This document shows, piece by piece, positions 42,101 through 54,100 of a stretch of DNA of 64,000 nucleotides. The notes beneath the pieces were generated by a model that saw only the letters and a list, made by a program, of their open reading frames with translations, did not search any database and had not been told where the DNA came from. The stretch covers positions 35,035,470 to 35,099,469 of the forward strand of contig OX393578.1 in the NCBI GenBank assembly GCA_947652605.1, read 5' to 3'. This DNA is from Elmis aenea. Its lineage: Eukaryota > Arthropoda > Insecta > Coleoptera > Elmidae. The position numbers were made by a program, and so were the translations under genes. Each line of letters begins with the position of its first letter. Positions within the stretch are counted from its first letter, which is position 1.

Positions 42101-45100
42101 ATGCGGTGTGATGCATGACTGCTATTCTGTATTCTATATCTAACTGAATTTGCTACATGTACGTGATAAATTGAAATCAGGTCAATTATTATCGTTAGAA
42201 AAATGCGTTATGAAAGTAAATTCAAAACATTTTTAAGTCTAAACTATATTTTTTAAGTTTCGAATAGTGTTACTGCGCTTAAATTTAGGAAAGTCCGAAA
42301 TTATTTAAATTAAAATAAATGTCTGTATTTCAATGAATTTTTTTTTTTTTAAATTTCAATACCAAATTTGAGTAAAAGCTTTAAACTCATGATGCTGTTA
42401 AGATTAATTCAGCCTACAGAATTTTTAAGAAGCGATCGTCAACTTTTTTATTTCTTGTGCGAGTCATTTTGGATTTTTATGCAAGTTTGGCTTATAAATG
42501 ACAAATATAGGTATAAGACATTGGATTAAAAATTATTATGCAGTCGGTACCAAATACCGGATGGTTCCTTTTGGATCGGATTATTGTAAACGATTCGAGA
42601 ACTCTAAACAAAACGTGTCATAAATGATTAAAAGTAGGTTTTTTTAAAATTTAATTAATATTACGATCTAGTCAGACTAATAAGTAAATTCGTTCTATTT
42701 CTAGTATACCTACTACAGAAGTTAAGATCTAAGAGTCACCCCATCACGTCTCCTAGCTGTTCCAACATTGAGAACACTATAATCTTGTTCACTAACACAA
42801 GCACTGACTCTGCTTTTTTATACTATCAATGTCACATTACACCAACTTAAAGGTTTTTTTTTTCTCAAGTCTTCTTTTTAAATTCGTGTTATTAAGAAGC
42901 TGAATAGCCTTGATATTCACATACTGCAGTAGTCTTCCGTCGTGACTTATCCCAAATTTTTAGATTTCGCTGTCTACACTCTCCACACCTAGGTCTCTAT
43001 GGAAATTGTCATTTCTAATGTACCATGGTGCACCTGCAATGTTCCTGAATACTTTGTTTTGAAAAGTCTGGATTATTTTATGTTGCTTTTTTGGTACAAC
43101 CCCAGCGCTTGTACCATACGCCTACACTGGTTTAAATATCTGCATGTACAGGGTGGGCAAATTTCGATGTTTTAATAGGGAATCTCGGTAACTATAAGAG
43201 GTATCAAAAAACGGACCGCGCATCCTCGATCTCTTTTTTCGAGAAAAAGTTAATGGTGAAAACTAAAATTGGTTATCGTCTTTTGTTTTCGAGTTATCGC
43301 CGATTACTCGATTTTTTGACTTTTCGTTTTATGACTATATCTTGCTTGTTTATGACAATAAACAAAAATAATTTTTACGTTCTACAGGCAATTTTTTAAT
43401 AAGAATGCAGTGGCGTAGACAATTTTTCAAAAAAAAATCCGAAATTCGAGTTGTGATATAAAGTTGTATTTTTTTAAATGGAACCCATAGTTGGCTATGA
43501 CTTATTTAAATTCCTTATTTTTTTGTCATTCCAAATATATAAGGGTTGATGTATTTATTTTCAATAATACGCAAGTTACGAAAATTTTTTAGTTTTTTTT
43601 TTAAACAAAATTATAGTAGGCTGTGAAAACAAAAACAAAACAAGGTGTAAAACCTTTTTAAACTCATTTGGTATAGGTTACGAAGGTTTTGTAATTTGTT
43701 GTTGTGAGAAACATTACAAATGTTTGAACATAAGATAAACTACATTATTGCAGAGTCCGACTTTATCATTGTTTCCTTATTTCTATATATTTACAATGTT
43801 TATCACAACAATAAATTACAAAACCTTCGTAACTTATACCAAATGAGTTTAAAAAGGTTTTACATCTTGTTTTTTTTTTTATTTTCACAGCCTACTATAA
43901 TTTTGTTTAAAAAAAAAAAAAACAACCTTTGTAACTTGCGTATTATTGAAAATAAATACATCAATCCTTATACCGGGTGTAACTGAAATCAGGCTCACCC
44001 CCTTTTTTTTCTTTAGTTTTGAATTTGGACAAATGAAATTTTAGACATGGAACATTTGCAAAAAACTGGATTATTTGAACTTGGGTACACTTTTGTTTCA
44101 CTTCCGGTTTCGCCGGAAATGGCCATAACTTTGTTATTTTAAATGGAACACCCTGTATATTTTTACAACCTCAAATAATTTTTTGACAAAAATTAAATTT
44201 TTTATTAAGTGTGCTGTGACCCTCATAAACTGAATTTTATTATGTCAAAAAGTGTCATAAAAACGGTTTTTTAAATTTTAATTGACATTTGGGCTGCTTT
44301 AATAGACCTTAAAGGTTGCGAAATTGGTTTTTTGACAAAAAATCAATTTTTTTAAATGGAACGATAGTGGCGCATGCGGTTATTTAAATAGAGTATTTTC
44401 TGGCGAATACAACAATACCAATAACTTGGTATTTTTATTAGGAGCAGGCATTATAAATTTCAAATTATTGTAAGATTTTGGTAAGATATCCTAATAATCA
44501 TAGTTGATTATGCCAAATGGCAACAAAACAAATGCTTTTTTATCTTTTTTTACAAAACCGTTTTTCGGACACTTGTTGACAAAATAAAATTTAATTTATG
44601 CGTTAATTTATGCGGGTCACGGCATACTTAATAAAAAATTAAATTTTTGTCAAAAAATTATTTGAAGTTATAAAAATTAACCAAAATGGTACAGTTGTAT
44701 CCAAAATCGTTTCCTCTTTCCAAAAATGTAAAAATATACAGGGTGTTCCTTTTAAAATAACAAAGTTGTGGCCATTTCCGGCGGTACCGGAAGTGAAACA
44801 AAAGTGTACCCATGTTCAAATAATCCAGTTTTTTGCAAATGTTACATGTCTAAAATTTCATTTGTCTAAATTCAAAACTAAAGAAAAAAAAGGGAGTGAG
44901 CCTGATTTCAGTTACACCCGGTATATTTGGAATGACAAAAAAATAAGGAATTTAAATAAGTCATGGCCAACTATGAGTTCCATTTAAAAAAATACAACTT
45001 TATATCACAACTCGAATTTCGGATATTTTTTTGAAAAATTGTCTACGCCACTGCATTCCTATCAAAAAAGTACCTGTAGAACGTCAAAGTGATTTTTGTT

Positions 45101-48100
45101 TATTTTCATAAACAAGCGAGATATAGTCATAAAACGAAAAGTCAAAAAATCGAGTTATCGGCGATAACTCGAAAACAAAAGAGGATAACCAATTTTAGTT
45201 TTCACCATTAACTTTTTCTCGAAAAAAGAGATCGAGGATGCGCGGTCCGTTTTTTGATACCTCTTATAGTTACCGAGATTCCCTATTAAAACATCGAAAA
45301 TAGGCCACCCTGTACAGGGTGGGCAAAAGTTAATGGTGACAACTAAAATTGGTTATCGACTTTTGTTTTCGAGTTTTCGCCGATAACTCGACTTTTCGTT
45401 TTATGACCGTATCTCACTTGTTTATATATGTATAAAATAATAAACAAAAATAATTTTGACGTTCTACAGGCGCTTTTTTGATAAGAATGCAGTAGCGTAG
45501 ACAATTTTTCAGAAAACAATTCGAAATTCGAGTTGTATTTTTTTAAATAGAACCCATAGTTGGCTACGACTTATTTAAATTCCTTATTTTTTTTGTCAAT
45601 CCAAATATATAAGGGTTGCTATAGTTATTTTCAATAATATGTAAGTTGCGAAAGTTTTTTAGTTTTCTTTTTAAAGAATTTTGTTTTTAAATTAAGCGTA
45701 AAAATCTGAATAAAAAACCTGAATAGCATTTGGTTCTATTTTTACAAATAAAGAAGTTTTAATAAACTTTCAAAAATTTATTTTTTCATCTGTAGTGGCA
45801 AAATGGAAAGCGATATAAAGAATCTGATTACACAGGCGTTCTTTTCTCGAAAAAACAGCCCAAGAGACCGATATCAGATTTTCGCTAACTATTACGGTAA
45901 CCGAAATACCCCGTAAAACATTCGGATTTGGTCCACCTTGTATAGTAGAATCTTATTACGTACTGACAGAGCGAAGTTTCTTTCTATAGCCAATACATTT
46001 TTCGACAACTTATACGTAATTCCTCTTTTTTTTTTACATGAGTTTGCCAACGAAGTTTAGTGTCAAGTGTTAAGCAGAGATATTTGACTGTGTTCACGTA
46101 TGGTATTATCTACTTGTTTGTCCGGCTTTGAAATTTATTGATGGCTGCTTCAGCTTGTTTGCTGTTTCTTCGTTGCTTTTGCCAACAGTAAGGATGGCTC
46201 TATCGTCGACAAAAGTGGCTACTGTAATGTTCTCTATTTCTAGGAAATCATAAGTAAAGAGCAGATAGAGGACCGGAAAAAAAGTTTAAAATAAACAAAT
46301 ATATCATGTTTTCATTCTAAACTGTACAATAACAAATTGAAGTTAAATTTGAGTACCTTATTAAAAAAATAATGTGAATCTGAGTTTATCTCAAAAAACT
46401 GCACATTTTTGGTAATTTAACCGTTTTTCTATCTTGACTATTAAGCGAGATACCCATGTAATCCCATCGAATTTGGACGACCCTGTACATATTCTAGGCA
46501 AAATTTTAAATTTACAGAATATTCTTCACTTGAGTATTCTTATTCTGGTATGTATTGTTTAAACAGTATATCATATTTGATTTGCATACCAGCATACCAT
46601 ATCTTTAGTTGTTTCAAAAGACGTTTTAGTAAACAGAATGGAGTGTCAGATATTCGAGCAAATACCTGTGGTATCAAAAGATTGAGGAGGGAGTTGAATC
46701 CCACAAAAATAAATTAAAAGTGTTCGTGAGTTTAGTACCTACAAGATGCAATGTTTCTGTTGCAACCATTTCTCGTCACTTGTTATAATTATTGTTTGGT
46801 AGCCAACGGAGGGCTTTTATTCACTGGAAGTTCTTACGATTAAACCAGACTCTCAAATCAGATTTCTTTTTAATATGCAAAAAATGATATTGAATACTAC
46901 CGGTTTTGTGAAGATATCACCAAAGAAGGACAAAATATTCTAATTATTGTTTTAACATGTGTTTCAGCTGTTCAGAACGAGAGGCAACCGAGAAACACGG
47001 CGACCATTAGACCAGAAGCGTTGAGAGAGATGAGCGTGGAGCAAGAAAGGGCATTGCGGGAAGCAGCAGTGGCCGTTGGTGTTTTTGGGTACAAAACGTA
47101 ATTATCTTTTTTTTTACTTTCATGCACAAACACACACACACGTTCAGCATTGATCGAAATATTAAAACATTGAAAAGTTGTAACATCATTTTTAAAATAC
47201 ATTTTTAAAATAACTAGTTTTCACTACATTTTTTTTTTAATTGAAAAGAGAAACAATAGGTACTTTCAGACAACGCAAGTATAATTTCTTCAAATACTTT
47301 TTTAAGTTCTAAATATGTCAAATTTTAAATTTGCAATGATATTGGAAAATATTGAGGTCTCACTCTGTTGTTTTATACCTTCGATTAAAAAACTTATAGG
47401 TACCACTGATATCAGTAGTGAACCTTTAAATTCGTATTCAAATTACCCTTCTTTTTTCTATTTGCTTGATTCAATGATATGTTTAATTTTTTTTTATCTG
47501 TTTTCAAAATTTAAAATTCTCGTATTTAAACAAGATTTTTTTTATCTTACCAGTTATCGGTGTCGGTGCACAGCAAAGGGATCTCGTAAACGGTAAAAGA
47601 TACAGACTTGATTAAATGGGTCAAAATAATCCATGACTCAGAGCAACTATTTTATAAAAATAATCTTGAAAAAATTAGTAGTTTTTGCGTCATCGATAAA
47701 ATACAAAAATATGACGTTTTCAATTTTTGTTTTTAACTTGCTTATTTATTTAAAATCATGCTCAGAATATTTTTTGACATTATCAGTACACTTTTTTTTC
47801 GTCTATTTACATTTGTTTTTGTTATTTTGATATCAGATTTCTTATTTTAAAAACGAATTGTAGTTGGCAGTGACACAATTAAAAAGAGATTTTTTTTCGT
47901 TTCATTAGTGTATGGGTTGTTAGGTTTATTTTTAAAAATAAATAAGTTATTACAATATTATTATATTTATTAACTTTAATCAAAGTGACCGTTAAAAAAA
48001 CGTTACGTAAATAAACTAGCTGTTCTTAATTAAAAAAAATGAAAACTTAAATAATTATTATCTTTCATAATAATTTATAATTTTTCATTTATTATTATAT

Positions 48101-51100
48101 TTAAATTATAACATGCGTTCAAAATCTGGACTTTGTAGATAATAATGTCTTCCTAAGCCTATTTTTTTATTGAATGAAATTTTCTTAATACAGCCAATCT
48201 TAAAAAGACAGTTGAATACAATTAATTGATGAATTAAGATTAGCTAAGTACATTAAGAACAGTTTATAAAACAAACAAAAATACGCTTATTATCTACAAA
48301 GCGAAGATCTTAAATTTGTATTAGATTTAATAAAAATGAGTAAAAAATCATAAACTATTGTCAAATGTAAAAATATCTTAAATTATTAATTTTTTTTTGT
48401 GTTTAATTTAGAACACTTTTATTAAACTTAACAAATACAATAATATTGCTATAACTTGCTTATTTTTAAAGATAAACCTTACAACCCAAACATCAATGAA
48501 ACAAGAAAAAAAATCTTTCTAATTGTGTCACAGCCAACTACAATTCGTATTTAAAACAAGAAAGTCGATTTTAAAATAATAAAAATAAACACAAATAGAA
48601 TTAATTTATTAATAAATTTTAAATCTTCGAAAAAAACCGTCCTGATAATGTCGAAAAATATTTTGAGTGTGATTTCAAATAAGCAAGTTAAAAGCAAATA
48701 CTGAAAACGTCTTTTTTTTTGTTTTTTATCAATATCCCAAAAATAAATTCATAGAATAGTTGCTCTTAAATCATAGATGATTTTGACCCATTTAACCAAC
48801 TTTGTATCTCTTACCGTTTACGAGATCTCCATGCTGTTCACGATAACTGGGACACCCAATGTTGTCTACTAAAAACATTAACAGATTTTTAAGATATAAA
48901 ATTAATATTGTGTTTTTTAGCCCCCCTTTTCCAATAAAATTGTGTTCTTGTTTAAAACGTTTAACAATTAATTGATTAATACTAAACAGAGGTTAACAGA
49001 GACCATGGAATATTCCAAGTTCAATGATTGTCTATTTTTAAAGCCGTGTCATCTGATTTAACGTGTAATCGGAGTATAACACAACGACGATCACAAGATG
49101 ATGTGAATATTATCAAAGGCAAAACTGCAAAACTGACGTTCAAGCTTCAAGTATTATCAAACGCTTTTAAGGTTTAACGTATGATGGAGTATGGAGAAAA
49201 TCGTGATATCACTTGCTTTGTAGTTGAATGTTCATGAACGTGTAAATGATTTAATCCTTCAAACAAATTGTTAAAACCACATGAGCACATGACTGAAAAG
49301 TTTTACAAAGCGATTTTATTCTATTTCAACACGCTGCATATAAAACAACGTTAATAATTTGTGCAAATGAAAGAAAGATTGATTTTTGCGCACCTCAAAA
49401 GCAATGTTGATATGCTCGCTCATTTGTTTGGTAGCTAACTAATTTGTTGTCACGATCTAATTTTTATAACAAAGTGTTAGTCGCGAGCTACCTACCAAAT
49501 TCTCGAATTTTCAAACGAACTTTGAGGAAAACCCGCATTTACAGTGGTCAAGTATTTCGAGTTTTTCTCTGGAATCGTTCGACCTATTTTAAATAACCTA
49601 GCACCGATTTACTCGCAAAGGATGCACGCATTGGATGCACGCATTGGAAATTAAAGAAGTTTCGATTTATTTTCCGTACGGTTCCATGACCAATGCGACC
49701 GCAAATGTTATCATTTTCAAGCATAATTTTCGGGCGGCCGTATACGATACTGAAAACAAAAGAAAGTGCATCATTCACATATCACCAGATGACCATGTTT
49801 GGGCTATATTTTACGACCGAAGACAATAATTTCAAATTAAAAAAACAAAACAGTTATTAAATTATTTGTAAGTCAATGTGTTTTTCGTTTTAGAACGAAC
49901 TCCGAGTATAAACCGTTTTCACAAGGGTCTTGTTTTTCTCTGGAACCGTTAAACGTATGTTCAAAAACTTAAAATCGTTTTACTCACAAAGAATGCTCTC
50001 ATCGATAAATCAGAGATATTCGATTTTATCTTCTACAGTTCCTTGACCAACGCGGCTCCAAAAATTACCATTTTTACGCACTATTTTCGGGTCCTGTAAA
50101 CTTTACACAGTGTAAAGGTTACTAAAACTAAATAAAATGATGTCATCATCTTGTTGGTTAAGAAAAATTACTATCTCGCTATACAAATTTCAAAATCGTT
50201 ACAGTGATCTACTGATAATTGCTTCGCGATTGACTTGTTGGCCATTACTGCTCTGGGGTTTATACAGGGTGCCCCAGATTACATTTCCGGCATGAGGATC
50301 TAGCTTATTATACGAGATACAGGTTTGCTTAAATTAGATGAATTGTTCCCAAGTATGACAGGAGCCACAATCAATTTTTAAAAGTATTATACAGGGTGTA
50401 GACTCGGATCACGCAACATAGCAATTTCAATGGTAAAATTTTAAAAGTCGTATTCTTGCTCCCCTAATTATTTTAGAAAAAAAGTGCAAATACGTTTTTT
50501 GTAGAGAAAAAAATTCTGTATCCATAAATGTAATCAATATTACTTTTTCGTTTTCCAATAACTGAAAATAAAGAAATTACAAAACGCGTTTTGACAAAAA
50601 TCTGTAGTGCCTTGGAATTATGCAATGACAACTGCCCAGCAGTGACAGTATAAGTGACATTAGGCTGGGCAGTTGTTATAGCATAATTCCAAGGCACTAC
50701 AGATTTTTGTCAAAACGCGTTTTGTAATTGCTTAATTTTCAGTTATTGGAAAACGAAAAAGTAATATTGATTACATTTATGGATACAGAATTTTTTTCTC
50801 TACAAAAAACGTATTTGCACTTTTTTTCTAAAATAATTAGGGGAGCAAGAATACGACTTTTAAAATTTTACCATTGAAATTGCTATGTTGCGTGATCCGA
50901 GTCTACACCCTGTATTTTATTACTATTATTTTAAGTTAGCCATGAAACATGTTAAACGGTCAAGTTGGCTTTGCAATAGTGAAATGTGCTTTTTTCTTCT
51001 CTTTATAATGATATCACTTGCATATCTATTAATATAAATAACTCGGAAAATCAGGAAAAACCGCATATTATCGGGGGTAATTACACGAGAGCTTTGTTTT

Positions 51101-54100
51101 TAGCTGGACAAACTTGCGTTGCTACGAAAGTTTGGTTGCTAGGAAAGTCGACGAGACAAAACTGACTTTGACAGTTGTCGAGTCAAGAGTTGCCTAATAG
51201 CAACTAAACTTGAGTTTAGTAAAAGCAAGTTTGTCGGATAAAAACAAAGCTCGAGTGTAATTCGGTACGATAACTGCACGAATAAATTATAACCTTCAAA
51301 TAATAACTAACAAAACGTCAAAATCTTTTGGTTAGTTACAATCACACGAGTGATTTTTTCTGATTCAACTTGCATGAGTGAAGATTTGGCAAAAATTATA
51401 GATTATTTGCAATGCACGAGTTACATTTTGTCAGAAAATTTCCTTCACCTAACCTACTTGTCAAATTAAATGTACGTTATGTCAAATTTGACACGTCCTG
51501 TCAGAGTGGTGTGTCAGGGGCATGGTTTACTACACAGGTTAGGAAACTCCCATATAAAACCGACTGAGGCCGGTAACTAGTTCCGTAAATTATCCCACAG
51601 ATGGAGATAAGTCTAAGAACCGTTCGCCATAAATTATCGCTAGATGGCGATAAGTCTAAGAACCGGTTCGTGCACAAGATTTTGACAGTCAGCAAGATTT
51701 GTAAGCTTTTGCTTAAAAAATTCAAATGTAATCAATCAGATGATGTATATAAAAATGTTTTAACCGAATTTTTAAGTCAGTTTTGTTCAAAATGTATTCT
51801 TAAACTTAATCGCCATCTAACGGATTTTTATGGCGAATGGTTCTTAGACTTATCGCCACCTAGCGAAAATTTATGTCAAAAAGTTCCAGATTTTTTGACA
51901 GGCTTCCTAACCTGTGTAGTAGACCGTGGTCAGGGGCCAGGGGTGTGGTTTAATCCATATTAAAGTAACGTTACTGGTCGCCGAAATCTGTCAAAAAATT
52001 ATCAAGACCAAAATATTTTATTCCCTCTCCAAATTTCTATTTTTGACCAATCACAAACTCAGATTTCTTAGAAACGACCAATAAACGCATGAAAATCTGT
52101 TAATTGCGAAAAGTAAATTATCAGTGTATGATTATGTTTATTGGTCGTTTCTAGAAAATCTAAGTTTGTTATAGGTCGAAAACGCAAATTTGACAGGAGG
52201 ATCAACATCCGACAGGGGAATGTAAAATTATTACCGTGTAATATTGCTCCTATTGGTAATCTCTAGAAGATTTAAGATTAGTGATTGGTTGAAAACGCAA
52301 ATTTGACAGGTGAAGGGAATTTTCAATATAATTCTAAGTTTGTAAATAACTTAAAATAATATTGGTAAAATATGTTTTATTTTCCGGGTTATTTATTTAA
52401 ACAGATATGACAAGTGATATATCATTAGAAAGAGGAAAAAAAGCACATTTAATATTTGCAAAGCCAACTTGTCTGTTTAAAATTTTTCATAGCTAACTTA
52501 AAATAATATCGGTAAAATACGGTTTTTCTTGATTTTTAGAGTTATTAATAAAAACAGATAGGACAAAAGATATATCGTTAGAAACAGAAGCAAAAACAAA
52601 TTTCACTATTCCAAAGTCAACTTGCCCGTTCAATACGTTTTATGGCTAACTTATAATAATACCGGTAAAATACGGTTTTTTCGAGTTCCTGAGTTATTTA
52701 TAAAAACAAATATAACATATGATATATCGTTAGAAAGTGGAAAAAAGCACATCGAACTATTCCCAAGCCACTTGACGGCCCTTAAGAAAAAATGAAGTTA
52801 GGGGTAATATCTCAAAAATTAAAAGTGATTATAAAAATCTAAGATAATAGTAACATTCTGCATAAAAAAGTACCACAAGAAGGTACAAATAAAATTGTTC
52901 TATTGATAAAGAAAAAAAAGTTATGAGAAGGAAAAAAAATTCGACATTTTCATAGTTTTTGCTATAACATCTGAAGAACGAGCAATTTTGTACTTTAAAA
53001 AATTGATTGTGGCTTCTCTCATTCATCTAATTTAAACAAACCTGTATCTCTTATAATAAGCTTACCCATGCTGGAAATGTAATGTTGGACACTGTATAAT
53101 GCGACGATCATGCTTTAGAAAACTTTCCAATTGTTATGTGCAACTAAAACAATTTGCTTTACAATTGATATTTAAGGAGAATAATGCACAAGAATAATAT
53201 TAAATTTAAAACATGCTGAAGTGACCCAGCCACACCATGGTTCACAATAGCATGGTTACTTAATGTTTGATGAATTTATATGGACAATACTAATATTGCG
53301 TATAGCACAATAATACGAACGCTCATCCATCAACAATTTTAAATTTGTTAATTTATTATCCTCCTCAAACAAATTATTGTCTGCACTTGTAAATAATTGC
53401 TTTCTTATCAATGTCAACAAACAAATTCTGCATATAATTATTCTATTTATTAGTTAAATAGTGTGACGTAATGGCATTGCCTTTTAACATTTAAAAAAAA
53501 TTAAATAAAAATCCACATCCGGTTGTTTATTATGGTTTTTATAGCGGTCAGCGTCCAAATTATCTACATAAAACTCTTTGCATTACTTCTTTACCGTAAG
53601 CAAAGAATAAAATGATGAAAATTTAGTGATTTGTCAATGTAAAATTAAAATGAAACACAAATACACAAAAGTGTGAACATTAATTCAATATAGTTTGATA
53701 GTGTTTTGTTTGATAGGCCACCAGTTTCTTTAACGATGGCGCTATCACCAGCAAGATATGGTCCTGGTTTACTACCCCCGGTTCCTCCACCACCTATAAT
53801 GAGGGAACCAACGCCAAAACAAGAAACAAGTGATAACGATGGTAAGTAGGGTAACTTTAAAAAAATATTATTTTGCACTAGTAAGCCAATATAAAATTTT
53901 AATATTGCTTGTATTGACTTCCCCATACCTTTAAAATGTATGATGTTTCAAAATTTTCAACATATACTCGTATTTGAGTCGTATTCAAAATAAACCATCG
54001 TTAAAGCAAATTAATTCAGTTATATTAATTCACAGTTACGTTTAAAAACGTGAAAGGGTTCTACCCTCGGTGCTCGCATGCTTGATTCAGGTCTCAGAGG

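Larger units (their letters stand above)
34846..46967 (+). other. Hr51 intron 3
   Basis: 12.1 kb, the largest intron. It contains a hAT element (35365-36074), the palindrome 39617-41074, a Jockey fragment split by 43149-45940, and less AT-rich blocks at 37180-37560, 38640-38930 and 41750-42130. AT-rich DNA between (36080-37180, 37600-38600, 39000-39600, 42140-42700) shows nothing recognisable. Confidence 0.85.
50265..53094. mobile_element. 2.83-kb foldback element carrying nested insertions and tandem repeats
   Basis: Left end CAGGGTGCCCCAGATTACAT and right end TAATGTTGGACACTG are inverted relatives next to TA, and the next ~100 bp of each (GCTTATTATACGAGATACAG region) also pair. An arm unit of about 150 bp containing GATATATCATTAGAAAG occurs about three times in tandem at 52350-52790 and once inverted at 50930-51080. 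Inside lie 50392-50912, 51080-51286 and 51519-51935. The frames at 51501-51963 are within these and are not genes. Confidence 0.8.
47098..53716 (+). other. Hr51 intron 4
   Basis: 6.6 kb with a weak donor. It contains foldback 47541-48860, decayed repeats 49490-50110, and the large foldback 50265-53094 with its nested insertions and tandem units. The remainder (48870-49480, 53100-53710) is AT-rich with nothing recognised. Confidence 0.8.

Noticed and set aside
51601..51963. A 120-codon + strand frame as a possible gene.
   Set aside because: It lies inside a foldback element and its N- and C-terminal halves are translations of inverted copies of the same DNA (CTTAGACTTATCGCC repeats).
52350..52790. 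CRISPR-like array suggested by regularly spaced similar units.
   Set aside because: The units are about 150 bp, diverged along their whole length, and adjacent without unique spacers; the host is an insect. They are tandem transposon arm units.
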